DNA of 64,000 nt from Chaetoderma sp. LZ-2023a. Taxonomy: Eukaryota; Mollusca; Caudofoveata; Chaetodermatida; Chaetodermatidae. The stretch lies in contig CM067373.1 in assembly GCA_034401795.1 (NCBI GenBank), positions 36,429,443 to 36,493,442 of the forward strand, in the 5' to 3' direction. Shown here piece by piece: positions 1 to 12,440 of the stretch. The position numbers and the translations under genes were made by a program. The notes beneath the pieces were generated by a model. That model saw only the letters and a program-made list of their open reading frames with translations, ran no database searches and was not told the origin of the DNA. Each line of letters begins with the position of its first letter. Position 1 is the stretch's first letter.

Positions 1-866
1 TAGACATCTCTGAAAATAGACCAAAATCCATGATGGCCGCCGGACAAATTGGCCGATAATCTACATGCCCTAAGGATGTTTCCTGCAAATTACAAATTTG
101 CGATCAGAATACCCCAAAAATATATATATATATAATTAATTTCGGCCTGAAAAAACATCAAATAAAAAAATCCATTATGGCCGCCAAACACACTATATAT
201 TGAATGACCCACGGCGGCCATGGGTTGTTTTTTTTACACATCAACTTCCCTTGCATAAACTTTAATGCCCCTTATTCCATAATTATATCTCCCAAAGTTC
301 GGCCCGATCCCTTCAGCGGTTCTGGAGCAGTTGTTTTCGGAAAAAATAGGTCATCCAAGATGGCCGCCAAACTATTTGGTCAATCAAGTTATCTTGAACA
401 AATTTAGTTCAGCTCTTGCCCTAGATGATATTTCATGAGTTATGAATCGATCCCTCAAACGGTTTCGGAGAAGATTTTTAGACATTTCTAGAAATCGGCC
501 AAAATACAATATGGCTGCCGGCCCAATTGGCTGATCGAATTTGAATCTCTATGCTCTAAGGATGCGTCCTGCCAAATATAATTGAAATCGGCCTAGCAGT
601 TCTGGAGAAGACATTTTAAATTTCCCATTGCTTTAGTGGCAGGAAACTAATCCAAGATGGCCACCAAACTGTTTATCCGGCAGTTTCGAAAATGGCAAAT
701 TTGGGTTCAGAATACCAAAAAACACACATGGAACCAATTTTAGCCTCAAAATCCATCAAAATAAAAAAATTCCAATAGGCCCACCAAATACGCTACATTT
801 TGATTGGCCCACGGCGGCCATGTTTTTTTGACGGATCAACTTCCCTTGAACAACTTTAATGGCCCT
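1..866. repeat. R1 interspersed repeat, left part (cut by the window edge)
   Basis: Non-coding repeat made of diverged units that alternate an AAGATGGCCGCC-like stretch, a short AT-rich stretch and a GAAATCGG..GTTCTGGAG stretch. The same units recur at 40.4, 44.3, 46.2 and 48.4 kb. The element is interrupted at 867 and resumes at 1985: the text around the break (ACTTTAATGGCCCTTA / TAGTCCTAATCATATCTCCC) rejoins to match the uninterrupted unit at about 260-340. Its 5' end lies outside the window. Confidence 0.8.
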
Positions 867-868
867 TA

Positions 869-1982
869 CCGTATTTCGCTTAATAGTAGCCTATGATCTA
901 ATAGAAGCCCGCCCCCTAACTTTGACATATGAGCTCCAATGATTTCTTAGCAGTTTCCAACGGCAAAACTCTGTACTAGAAGCCCACCCCCTAACTCAGC
1001 AGACTGTATAGGAAAATTTTTCTTAAGAGCAAATTTGTAAGAATAGCGTGTATAATAATAACAATCGTGTCACAGGGTGAGTCTACTTCAGACCGATCTC
1101 TGCCCTGATACATTCCCGGCCCCTCTAGAAGTCAATACAGGCCTCGGATTTGTAAATCTCGACCGCCTATTAGGTTAATACTAATAGTAGGCCACGTATG
1201 TTCAAGATATAATAAAGTTTATTCCACACTTTTGTAGTCAAAATGCGCGTAAAACAGTCTTGGCGTGATTAAATACCTTCCTTATAAATATATTTCAAGA
1301 TCAAATTTATGTACCAAACAACAAGGACGGGAGAAAATGTGCATCAATTTTGTAACGCCAATCAACATTAAATGATCCAAATTGAATTATTACGAATGAC
1401 AATATAGCCAGCTTCTTAAGTTGGCGAGCCAGCAGTTCTTGAGATGGGAGGCATCATGTTCTCGCAAGATATTATACGCTAACGGGAGTTTATCAAATGG
1501 GTACCCGTTTTTTAATATCAGTATAATACTCAGTTCCTTTCGCGCAATGATAATATATAGATATTCCCGAGTTCCGAGTCCCCGATTCCAGAATATTTAT
1601 ATCCGAGTACTCGCTCTAAAATAAACTCTTCAATTGGAGGCGAATCACGTGATTTGTATTTTTTCGCGAAGCCATTTTATATCAAATTGTGGATTGATTT
1701 TGATGTAATAAATGAGCTTTATTAAAAGATACGCAATATTTAGGCGCTCAAATCAAATAATTTCACTTCCCCGGTGATGTTTTGAGGTATACATTAAACA
1801 GGCGTAGGCGGTGGGAATTTTTACGGGAGAAAATACGTTGAATTTCCGTGGTATCAATTTTAGAACACTTTTTTGGGAAAACTCTGTAATATAAGCCCAC
1901 CCCCTTTCTCAGAGATGTTTGGTTGGAAATTGAACACCTCTTGTCCTAATAGAAGCCTAGGTTACTATTAAGCGAAATACGG
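869..1982. mobile_element. Non-autonomous DNA transposon with TA target duplication
   Basis: The ends are inverted repeats of about 25 bp with one mismatch: left CCGTATTTCGCTTAATAGTA, right its complement. Both sides are flanked by TA (867-868 and 1983-1984), and removal of the element plus one TA restores the R1 unit, so the insertion is directly visible. Subterminal motifs of the type CTAATAGAAGCCC(A/G)CCCC occur near 896, 975, 1885 and 1945. No transposase reading frame is present. TA duplication fits the Tc1/mariner group, but the family is inferred from that alone. Confidence 0.82.
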
Positions 1983-1984
1983 TA

Positions 1985-2438
1985 GTCCTAATCATATCTC
2001 CCAAATTTCGGCCCGATCCCTTCAGCGGTTCTGGAGAAGTCATTTTTGGGGAAAATAGATCATCCAAGATGGCCGCCAAACCATTTGGTCAATCAAGTCT
2101 TCTTGACCAAACTTGGCTTACCTCTTTCCCTAGATGATGTTTCATGAGTTTTGAATCGATTCCCCTAGCGGTTTTGGAGAATAATTTTAAAAACGTTTCC
2201 AAAAATCGGCCGAAATCCAAGATGGTCTTCGGCCAAATTGGCCGATCAGCTCCATTTGAACAAACTTGGATCTCTATGCCTTAAGGATGCTTCTTGCCAT
2301 ATATAATTGAAATCGGGCCTGTGGTTCTTAAGACGAAGTCGTTTAAAGGAAAAGTTGATGGACGCCGGACGGACACACGACGAACGGTCGCCATGGCATA
2401 AGCTCACTTGGCCTTTCAGACCAGATGAGCTAAAAACC
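1985..2438. repeat. R1 interspersed repeat, right part with terminal palindrome
   Basis: Continuation of the R1 copy after the transposon. It ends with a GGACGGAC-like run (about 2358-2385) followed by CATAAGCTCACTTGGCC..GACCAGATGAGCTAAAA, a degenerate version of the hairpin that closes the other R1 copies. Confidence 0.75.
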
Positions 2439-2439
2439 G

Positions 2440-2584
2440 TAGCCACAAAAATAGGAAAAAAGTTCAAAGTCCAAAACTGTGAAAAAATTGTTACACCGCC
2501 CCAAAATGATATCTGTTGTGATGCTGATCGTATCCATGTATAGTGTAGATCAATTCTGTACGGTTTCATTGAGATCGGATGAGC
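2440..2584. repeat. R5 interspersed repeat, left part
   Basis: Start of a repeat family with units of roughly 230 bp (GTCCAAAACTGTGAAAA.., TTTCATTGARATCGGATGAGC..). It is split by the hAT element and continues at 5285, where the second, uninterrupted unit shows the original junction. Confidence 0.7.
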
Positions 2585-5284
2585 TAGGGCTGTGCGGTTT
2601 TGGAAAAAATGAAACCGGTGACGGTGTTGATTATAAAACCGGTTTTAACTGGATATCCGGTTTATTGGATAGCTAATAGTAAAAAAAATAATCTCATTAG
2701 CAGTGCCACGAAAATAGATTGTTTATTTTGCGGTGGACTCAAATCTGTAGCCATACTATCTTTATTGAAACCCGGTTAATATTTAAATAGACCATTTATG
2801 CGGAATACTGTCTCTATCATTATATAGACATGCACTCTGATATAAAACACCCAGTGAAAAATATTCTTTCATTTTACCAGAAATACATACACAAGAGTAG
2901 TCCTGCATATTTTGCTATAATTTAGAAATACCCTGCACACCGCATTCTGATTGGCTAAACCGGCTCACACCCTCTGAGCATTTATGAAAGTGAATGCAGA
3001 CATGCCTAAATATTTACAGTGGACTCACCCCTGTTACACATCAGAATGTCAATGGTTGAGTTTATTTATGATGCGAGGGGCACTTAATATACAGACTATT
3101 GTTTTTATTAGCAGTCTCCCCGGGAATCCAGCTGCTATGCTAGACTTAACCCATTTAATCCTGAGACAATATTAGGTCTACATCTCTATAAATTAAACTA
3201 ATATTAAATCACATGCAGCTGATTATTTTGACAATTTTTTTACTGAAACGTGTTGCTGCCTAAGGTAGCAACAACGTGACATCCATAATGTTTTCAAATA
3301 ACTATAGCAGATATTCCATTGTGTAATACAAATAATACAGTTGGTACACATTAAATAAGAATGCATTCTCAAAGATAAGAGTTAAAGGACAATTCCTGGA
3401 TGATAATAAGTGTGCTTTATTTGAAAGATTATTACATGTTTAATGGAATTGCACCAGAATAATAACCAGATAGAAATAGCGTAACCAACTATCGCTAGAT
3501 AAAATTGGTAAAACTGACAATTTTTCGCACATCGGGGCGCTGCCATTTTATCGCGTCTAGCGATGTCAGCCCTGTACCACCGCTATTACTATAACTGGAG
3601 GAGCGAGGCCAATAGATGCGGGTATATATTTTAAGGAAGCATATGTAAATGATAATAGCAAACGAACCGCTGAAGCGATTCCAATGATTCTAGGATCTCT
3701 AAATAGGTGCCGACCTCGGGATCGGACAAAAGATTCAAAAAAATTATTCATCTAAGATACGATCTGAGAATATGTTATCCTTTTTTGGATAAAATTCAGC
3801 ATGGAATGGTTTTTGTCTCGCAGACTCTATCTTTGCGTATTGTCATTAAATTGGAGTGTGCTTAAAAAAGCTGAAATAAATGGCTATTTTGCCCGACCAA
3901 TTATAATTTGCTCACATGAATATTGCCAGAGATATCGCCAAATGAATTAACATTTTGACATAAAATCTGGGAATTTTCATCGCAGATCAATATTGCCCGA
4001 CAAGCTGTAGTAATTTCAATAATTAAGATATTTTGATGGAATTTTTCCCGTTACGTGATAACATTGTAAAGCTTCGGAACAGCAAATCCTGTCATTGTAG
4101 CTGTAATACTCATTCTGATATGGGATGATGGATAGAGCGCATACTGAAATTTTTGTTTGAAATTTTGCTGGCTTAGTTTTTCCCACAGAGTGTATCTTTT
4201 GAACCACTAGGCCGATTCTAACATCCTAGCATTGGATACATCTTCGAATTTGCAGCTACAGGTAGGTATCAGAATTATTACAATCGGTTCTGTGTTTTCG
4301 GCAATATTATCATATCATATGCTTTCTTGGAATATTTACAGTGTCTGCGACACACACTATAACTGTATCTTGAGTCAGCTGAGTAATTTGACAATACGCA
4401 CATGTCAAGTGTGCCACTTCATTTAACCCTTATCGCATGGTGTAGAATGCGTAATAGCCTACTTACAGAGATAGTGTCGGGGTACATTTTGAAAAAAAAA
4501 TGTTGCTGAAACGTGTTGCTGTCGTGCACAGCAATTACTTACAGCAGCATTGTTAACAAAATGAACACACACTGATAGGATGGAGAAAATGGAATCTATG
4601 CTTCAGCAGTTTAGGGGTTAACGATTCCCCACCGACTTCGGATACAATAATTACTTGAAAAACTTACTATCTTAACTGGACAATCTCCTAAAGATTACAA
4701 ATTAGCACATGTTAGCCTCCATGCATATACATATTTACTGTATAGCCTTCGTGCTCGGCAAAGACAACGTTGGTGCGGGGATGATGTCAGGATCTCGCGA
4801 AATCGCGCTCTCGTTGCTAAAGCTCGTGCAAATTGATAATTTTCAAATCGGTCCATAATAGTGATATGAAGTGACCTTGTTCCAGATTCTCTATATACAC
4901 TACACATAAACTTGCCATTAGATTGATAAACTTGCATCGATTCCCGGTTTGCCAGATGGTATTGTGCATTAAAAAATCATAACATGCTACTATAAACACT
5001 AGTAGTTTAGTTTGTGAACACATTATGCAATCTGGTAACATACTCGCAAGATGCGAAAAAAATGAAAGTTATTTCCCCTTCCTTGTATTATTTTATTGAT
5101 TTTCTATACATTAAGTGATGATATGAATGCAATTTTATGCATTGATAATATATTATTGAAAAACAAATATTTACAAAACCGGCTTTTCATAAATATGCGG
5201 TTTTCAAATTGTGTCACTGGTTTTCAAACCGTCATGCTTACAAAACCGGTGACGGTTCCAGTATCGGTCTACCGCACAGCCCTA
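2585..5284. mobile_element. hAT-type DNA transposon, non-autonomous or decayed
   Basis: Inverted ends TAGGGCTGTGCGG (2585-2597) and CCGCACAGCCCTA (5272-5284) are perfect over 13 bp, and the 5'-TAGGG..TGTGC form is typical of hAT ends. The flanking octamers GGATGAGC (2577-2584) and GGCTGAGC (5285-5292) match at 7 of 8 positions, which is the 8-bp duplication expected for hAT. Subterminal CCGGTTT motifs cluster in the first and last 100 bp. The 2.7-kb interior has no convincing transposase frame. It contains unplaced AT-rich sequence and an F2-like GTTGCTGCC..AGGTAGCAAC hairpin near 3250. Confidence 0.85.
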
Positions 5285-5610
5285 GGCTGAGCCATTGTTG
5301 AGAGATAAGTTGATTTAAAAACCGTAACCAAAAGTGCACTGACAAAATACATGAACAAAGTCCAAGTCCAAAACTGTGAAAAAAATTGTTAAAATACCTC
5401 AAGATGAAATTTATTGTTATGCAGATCACATCCCTGTATAGTACGGATCACTTCTGTAAAGTTTCATTGAAATCGGATGAGCCAAAGCTGAAAAATAAGT
5501 TGATTTAAAAACCATAACCAAAAGCGCTCAAATGATGGACGATGCCAACGCTGAAATTAGTAATCCCTATGTCTCGCAGTCTGCTTCGCAGGCGAGACAA
5601 AAGTAATAAA
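5285..5610. repeat. R5 interspersed repeat, right part with terminal hairpin
   Basis: Continuation of R5 after the hAT element. It ends with GATGGACGATGCC and then a hairpin, TGTCTCGC (5570-5577) pairing with GCGAGACA (5592-5599). A related TTGTCTCGCAGACT stretch lies near 3813. Confidence 0.7.
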
Positions 5611-6003
5611 TTTATATAAAAAAAAGAAATACAAAGGTTGTGAATTATTGCATTAAAAAACCCATTTTCACCCATTTTGCGGAGGGGGGGGGGGAGCAAA
5701 AGTACAAAGCAGTGAGCATGGGGATTTGCGATGACGCGATGATAATTTTATTTATAGTGTTTTAACCAGATTTTTTGGCAAAACAGAAGCCTAGTAAACC
5801 TATGGGAAGGGGTAGAATCAAGATATAGCTGATGATTCTACTTACATATTTAGTCACTATGAAAATCAATCATCAAGTGAACCATGTTGTCAAATGTCTT
5901 ATATGTCTCTTTTAATGTCAAATCCTGTATAATTTGTTTGTTGCTATGTACCACAGGCACTTGTAGTCAGTCAGTATTGAATTACTACAGGTCACCCTTA
6001 TAC
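5611..6003. other. Unassigned AT-rich spacer
   Basis: No gene or recognisable repeat except an 11-base G tract at about 5684-5694. The last eight bases, CCTTATAC (5996-6003), are the left target duplication of the next element. Confidence 0.6.
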
Positions 6004-6469
6004 CAGGGATGGAGTAATAGTAATATGTAATAGTAATTGCAACAGGCTATTGCAGCAATTTCCATGTAATAGTAATAGAATTAGATTATAAATTTTGTGA
6101 TGTAATAATAATAGTTTGAAAGGTAGTCTAGGTAATAGCCTATTACTTAGCTAGTACTGGTGCTATTTTTAAATTTTAAGAAATTATGAAATGTAGGTAG
6201 CAACAAATTTCATTCAAATGATCTGCAAAACAATCAGTACGAATTTAACTATAGTAATAGTATAAAACAATTATCATCTGCAACATACAGAATGAAATAT
6301 GGTAAATATAGTAGAGTGAATTTGTTTGCTATGACTGTGGACCTAACTTTACGCCAGCGCCGCCATTGGATAATGACGTAATACACAACTGAAAAACGCT
6401 TAAGACGCATATATCGCGTTATCGTTATTATAAGCATAAGAACCTGCAGAGATCTGAAACTCTGGGACA

Positions 6470-6742
6470 ATGGACATCGGCGTAAAATACAGAAAAGGTG
6501 GTGGAAATTCATGTGCGGTCAATGGGTGCACAAATAACAGCAGAAAAATAAATATATGTAAGAAGGGCTTGAGCGTTTTAATCCCGTAAAAATTCCATGT
6601 TATGCCATCAGATGAACCGAGCAGACTAGCGTGGACTAAAGCTATTAACAGACACGTCTTACCAAAACAGGTATATGTGTGTTCAGAACATTTTTTGGAT
6701 GACAAACCCTCCGAGAGAAACCAATATCCGAATTTAAAATAA
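6470..6742 (+). pseudogene. THAP zinc-finger domain of a transposase, one internal stop
   Basis: Read from ATG at 6470, the frame gives a C-x4-C pair (CAVNGC), about 50 residues later CSEHF (C-x2-H), an AWTKAI tryptophan segment between them and FLDD after the second pair. This is the C2CH spacing of THAP domains, about 90 residues long. One in-frame TAA interrupts it after VLIP, and the frame ends at 6740-6742, just after the region where the domain should close. THAP domains bind DNA; here it would have recognised the transposon ends. The stop and the lack of a downstream catalytic region show that it is no longer functional. The family is assigned from motif spacing only. Confidence 0.7.
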
Positions 6743-7005
6743 GGTTACGAAAGATGTGTAACACCAGGTCGACGTAAGGTGGTATGGTACAACATTAAAT
6801 GTCCTAAAAAAACTCAACATCTCGGACTGTTCCGCGGCTACTAATGACAGCGTTGAAATGAACTATCATGATATTTGTAACTGATTTGTCAGAGACAGAC
6901 TTTAATCATGGTGTTGTAGACACTAATGAGGCCTGCACATAAAAGAAACAATGAATCCATCCAGGGAGGGAGGGAGAGCAATTAGGAGATTGAAGGTGTT
7001 TAAAG

Positions 7006-8365
7006 CAGGGATGGCAGCAATTTTCCAGTGCTGGAAATACCGGTAAATATCACCCCGGGAAATACTCCAAAAAAACGGGAAATACTGGGAAATACCGGTA
7101 AATACTCCAATACTCATCAGAAGTGCTAAATTTTAAACTGAATATCTTAGATATATATTAATCAGAGGGTGTAATATAGAGGCCCGTATCTAATCAAGGT
7201 TGACATATGAGATCAAATAGGCAATATCTAGGCACATCATAGCATATCTATAACCTTTTCAACTCTACAGAGCAGATACAACACCTACTATTTAATAGTA
7301 TTTATTGCAAAAGTAATGGTAGTGGAATTTTTAGAAACCATTTTCAGTAGGGACTGCAACAAGAACTTCCAGTCCAGTCTCCCACACTCAGCTCATATTT
7401 CTGCATGATATTGTCTCACAATGGAAAGACAGCAAGGTGCCTAATTGGGGATTAACTGATTGAGATGGCAACACATTTCGTTCTGTTATATACGATTATA
7501 TACTAATATTATGTACTATTTAGTATTTATACGACATGTTACAACTGATTGAAAACAGACTTTCGCATTATCTTCAACATATTCTGGAGATTTCAGGTTT
7601 AAATAGCAATTACAATTTTAACATTTCTGCAACTTCAGAATGAAATGTATTCAGCCATCATAGCACTAGCTTAGACATCCCAGAGAGGGAATTATTTATA
7701 TTTAAACCCTTTAACACTAAAATTGTTCGCAAATTTCAATTATCTCATAGAAAAATATCTATTTGCAGATCAAGGCTATTTTTGAAAATTTACTACTGGA
7801 ATGACTGGCTCAGTTATAAAGCCTTTCATTCCAGTTAAAATTGTCAAAAATAGTCTTCTCTTGGTCTACAAATGGACATTCATCAAGACAACTACAGAAG
7901 TCATTTTTCGCCGACTTGAGGGCTAAAGGGTTAAAGCAAGTACACAGCAATAGGTAAATACCTCAGAAGTAAGTTTACATTACATGTTCTGACAGTAGTC
8001 AATGCCTTTTATTATTGGGTAGGTAATTGTATAGCTTTACTGAACTCCATGAAGATCTATAAACAGTGATTTACTGTCAAATATCCAGTCATACCTCATA
8101 AAATTATAATGGTATTTCATTGGATGTTCAGTTTTGTCTGATGTACAGTTAGAAGACTATGTTCCTTATGCATAGGTTTGCATCTTATGTACATGTCACT
8201 AGATGATATTTACTAATCCTGGTCAGTGTTTTCCTAAGCATGATAAACAACCACCAGGTTCAATATATAAACTTTCCACCTGATATCTGAGTATTTCCCA
8301 GTACTTCCCGGTATTTCCCAGTACTTCCCGGTATTTCCCACTAACCTGGAAAATTGCCAACCCTG
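7006..8365. mobile_element. hAT-like MITE nested in the THAP transposon
   Basis: Ends CAGGGATGGCAGCAATTTTC (7006-7025) and, in inverse, CAGGGTTGGCAATTTTCCAG read from 8365. The flanks are a perfect 8-bp duplication, GTTTAAAG (6998-7005 and 8366-8373). Subterminal motifs of the type GGGAAATACCGGTAAATACT appear at both ends (7034-7110 and 8288-8340, inverted). There is no transposase frame. A foldback repeat of family F1 sits inside (7707-7935), a third level of nesting. Confidence 0.88.
7707..7935. repeat. F1 foldback MITE copy (nested)
   Basis: Starts CCTTTAACACT and ends GGGCTAAAGGGTTAA. The two arms meet around GGAATGACTGGCTCAG..CCTTTCATTCCAG near 7795-7840. It belongs to the same family as the cluster at 54-63.5 kb. 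Confidence 0.75.
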
Positions 8366-9045
8366 GTTTAAAGTACTTAGTAGAACGGTACCAGTCGCAT
8401 CACTGACACATTTTGATGACATTCTCATCGTGTGCTCGGCACTTATAAATCTTAAGGGCTGATCTAAAATATGTGATGTGCTTGCTGATTGACTATAGAT
8501 AATGATAAAATAACTATGGCCGGGTGTACGAATCATGCAGGGAACGAAATACTTACAAACATTCGTACGCACACACGCACCCATACATGTATACACTATG
8601 TGCCTCTATCTATATATCTCAAGAAATCCGGAAAATCCCAAAAATCAGAAGCTCTTGAATTATGACATGTTCAATATATAGATGCTTAAAAGACTGGCCA
8701 TCAAGGTGGGTTGGACAGATTCCTGTGCGTGACCTATGCTGTGGCTCTAACTTAATGTGTACAAATACTCCATCTTTGTTCAATTATTAAGGACAAACGA
8801 CAGAATTATAAATATAAATTGATTATATTATCAGGATTGTAAAACATTAGCATAACCGTCATTGCGATGCACCTGTAGTAAATGATATTATTGGATATCA
8901 GCTATTAGCGTATATTGTTATCACTTCTCACCCCCCACCCCCCACCCTGAGTTGGCTCGCCTGGCATTACCAGATCAAATATGAAACTACGCCACCCCCA
9001 CCCCACATCCCCATCTACTCCCACACTGAGTTGGCTGGCCTGGCT

Positions 9046-9074
9046 TTATATATATATACATATATATATTTAAG

Positions 9075-9121
<47 letters not shown>
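9046..9121. repeat. (TA)n microsatellite
   Basis: Alternating TA with a few interruptions. The preceding 8930-9045 holds two diverged copies of a C-rich stretch followed by CTGAGTTGGCT(C/G)GCCTGGC. Confidence 0.9.
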
Positions 9122-9123
<2 letters not shown>

Positions 9124-9802
9124 GCTTTTTTTGGTCACACGGTTAAATTCCATAAACTGCTTCCGATAAAACAAGATAGTTAAAAATAATGTGGCCATCC
9201 TCTCATGTCATCTTTCCACGTGTTTATTTTGCGCACGTTTAGAATATTGATATTCAGCATAGGCATCGCCGTTGTAACAGTCTTTATGCGCGCCGTACTG
9301 TGTGTAGGCTACTATACACAACGCGCAATGCTACACTTCGCTTCATTTTCATGCATGTAATGGTGGAGTGGCTATAACTGCCACCTAATGGCAGTAAGCG
9401 AAACTAAGGGGGATAACTGAAAAATGTGTGTATAGACCAGATACAACAAATTATGATGAAAAATGTCAAATTATTTCAAAATATTCAACAGTTTAGCTGT
9501 ATGGGTGATGTAAATTTGAGATACTGGGATTGCAATGTTGAAAGAGTTAATAATGTTTCTTGGAATTGTACACTCTTAACTATACATGGACTGATGGAAC
9601 AATATAAAACATTTATTTTTCTCGTGTGTGAGACTGTGAGTGTGTGCATGTGACCTGGAAATGTAATAGTAATAGTAATAGATAGGACAGTAATAGTAAG
9701 AGTAATAGATCCAAATCAGAGTAATTGCAATAGTAATAGCAATGCCAATAGAGAAATTTTGAAGTAATAGTAATAGATGTCATGTAATAGAACCCATCCC
9801 TG

Positions 9803-11379
9803 CCTTCTACATACAAATAGAGAAAGGTATGACACTTCAGAATCCAGTCGAGGAATGGAAGAGGCCGTGGGATGTAACACACATTCTGATTTGTACAAAA
9901 TGTAGCGATCTGATTTTGGACCAAACCCATACAACTAGGGCTCATGATATTGTTACGGGGTTATTTTCCACCTATTTCTGAATACGGGGGATTAGCCGAG
10001 TGGAAATAGCTCTGCTACACTTCAGGATGAGACGACAGGTGAAGACACTCTAATAGACAATAAGCAAGGCGCTTCTTCAAATATTACTGATACTGAACTT
10101 TTAATGATTCCAAACTTTGCTTGAAAAATATCAAATTGTTAATAATAATACTTTTATGAATACAGGATTATGCAATTCAATGAAACAAATCGATTTAACC
10201 GCTTCCATTCCATATACATGTTAAGAGTATTTTGATCTAAGTTAAGTAATTCCTGATGACTATTTTGAAAACAATCAAAGTGAAAGTTGTTTCTGCCATA
10301 GGCAGCAACAACTTTCAGTGCAATAATTTCCAAAATACTCAGTAGATTTCTTATAGAAATGTGTTGAAACTATATTTATGGGTATTCAGAAGGAAAGGGG
10401 TTATCAGATTATAAACACACAATTTAGTAAACACAGTATGGAAGCTTTATAAATAAATGTTCAGGTATAAGCGTGGTTGAAATATGTTATCCTCAAGACC
10501 AGTGTGGGCGGCTTAAGTGTTGTTAATAGGGCTATTGTTCTCAGGGCTATAGTCTACAGGAATCATCACGCTTGATTTCACATGGTTCTGGTGGTCATAA
10601 TAAACTTATTTTAATTACCATCATAAGACATCGGATGGTTAAAAATGTCTAAAACCTATCTCTTCCTGTGCTAATATTTTATAATCTTGTCCCGTTCTTT
10701 ACTCGAAAAATCATAATTTGAAATGACTATTTTGAGTGATATTTTATATCTATTACTACCGCCAGGTTAGTCAGCGATTTCCCGTAATTGTGCGCCTTTG
10801 TACTGACTGCCCAATAGCCCAAGTAATGAGTAACCCGACAATATGAGAAAAACTTCTCAATTCCAGTGAGCTTTATTTACTTCTTATGTTGGCGGGTATC
10901 ATTAGATATCGATCGATACACTCTACTCTAATGAGAGCGAACTTAGGCCAATGTATTTGCAGCATACGGTAGTCTATTTAGTATGTGTTATAATGGCTAA
11001 GTTGTACCCCTACGCGGAGATTTCCACGTTTCCTGGCAGTTTCGTCCCATTGCAAATTAATCCTAGATAAAGCACGTCATGGTTCTGACACCAAACCAAC
11101 CAATCAGCTTTCTGACAATTGTGCTCATGGATGAAGCTTTCATACCTTATGTACATTATATATATAATGTATATATATATATATATATTATATATATAGT
11201 AGGAGCAAGGAGGATATATGGTAGTGTGATGGATGGACAAAAATTCAAAGAACTGTGCATAACACACGCCTATTAAAGGTCTTGTGAGGACTTGCGGTCG
11301 ATAACGAGTTTCAATTAACTTTATGGTCTACTACACTATTTGAACACAATAGCGTGACTTTGGAGTGAAAAAAATATTT
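9803..11379. other. Unassigned region with one F2 foldback
   Basis: No coding evidence. It contains an F2-type foldback at about 10255-10350 (GTTGTTTCTGCC..GGCAGCAACAAC at its centre) and a TA-rich microsatellite at about 11157-11200. The remainder is unrecognised AT-rich DNA. Confidence 0.5.
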
Positions 11380-11499
11380 TAGGCAGCCAAAACTAGAAAA
11401 CGTTGTTTGACTCAGAGGGCCGCACAATCACTGAAAATACCTTTCTCTATGTAGTAGGTAGCAATTTTATTCAAAGCTTCAGATTATTAAAAAAACAAA

Positions 11500-12440
11500 C
11501 TAGAAATCAAGTGAAATTATGTTAGTTAAAAAAAATCACAAGTATCACTGGTGGCCAAAGAGAAAGTTCAAAGAAAATCACAAGTATTGCTGGTGCCCAA
11601 AGAGACATGTGGCCAAAGTACTTGACTATGAAGGTGAATCCTTCAAAAGGCACATCTGTGTATCTTAAGTGAGGCATATACCAAGTTTCAACAAAGTATC
11701 TTAAGCAGTTCTGTATGATATAAGCTGTTTACCAGAAAATTGACAAAAAGTTTTTAGATTAAAAAGCCCATTTTCACCCAAAATATTGGGCCTTCAAAAG
11801 GCACATATGCATATCTAAACTGAGGCATATACGAAGTATCATTAAAATGTCTTAAGCGGTTCTGTATGATATGCTGTTTACGAGAGTTTGTGGACAGACA
11901 GACAGACGGATGGACCGACAGACAGATTACTAGAGGGCAAGTCCATTTTCACATAAAGAAGCCACCTGCCAAGTTTCATTAAATTATTTTAAGTAATTCT
12001 GTATGATATGGTGTTTAGGAGAAAATTGACAAAAATTGTGAGTTTTTGCATTAAAAAGCCCATTTTCACCCAAAATCTTGGACCGATAAAGGTCAATCTT
12101 TCAAAAGGCACATCTGCGTATCATAACTGAGACATATACCAAGTTTCATTAAATTATTTTAAGCGATTCTATATGATATGATGTTTACGAGAAAATTTAC
12201 AAAAATCATGAGTTTTTGCATTAAAAAGCCCATTTTCACGCAAAATTTTGGACCAATAATGGTGAATCCTTCAAAAGGCACATCTGCGTATCTAAACTGA
12301 GGCATATATCAAGTATCATTAAAATATCTTAAGCGGTTCTGTATGAGATGTTGTTTATGAGATTTTGTGGATGGACAGACAGATGGACAGACGCGGAGAT
12401 TACTATAGGGCTTCCGGTGTGGGGCCCTAATAACGAGATT
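11500..12440. repeat. R4 interspersed repeat with internal units and terminal hairpin
   Basis: Four diverged units share TCAAAAGGCACAT, CTGAGGCATATACCAAG and TTAAGCGGTTCTGTATGATA (unit positions near 11640, 11795, 12100 and 12275). GGACAGACAGAC runs occur at 11892 and again at 12370. The 3' end is a hairpin, TAGGGC (12406-12411) pairing with GCCCTA (12424-12429). Non-coding. Confidence 0.8.

Larger units (their letters stand above)
6004..9802. mobile_element. DNA transposon with THAP remnant (P-like or hAT-like)
   Basis: The ends are CAGGGATGG (6004-6012) and CCATCCCTG (9794-9802), flanked by CCTTATAC and CCTTCTAC, which match at 7 of 8 positions. Both subterminal regions are packed with GTAATAGTAATAG repeats (6015-6150 and 9663-9790), arranged as inverted copies. 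A degenerate THAP zinc-finger domain lies 470 bp inside the left end. THAP domains are the DNA-binding part of P-element transposases, which also make 8-bp duplications, so a P-like element is the favoured reading; the CAGGG terminus would also suit hAT. The catalytic part was not found; a 1.36-kb element (7006-8365) is inserted where coding sequence might be expected. Confidence 0.75.

Noticed and set aside
9613-9945. 110-codon frame rich in leucine
   Set aside because: Driven by the GTAATAG subterminal repeats of the THAP transposon.
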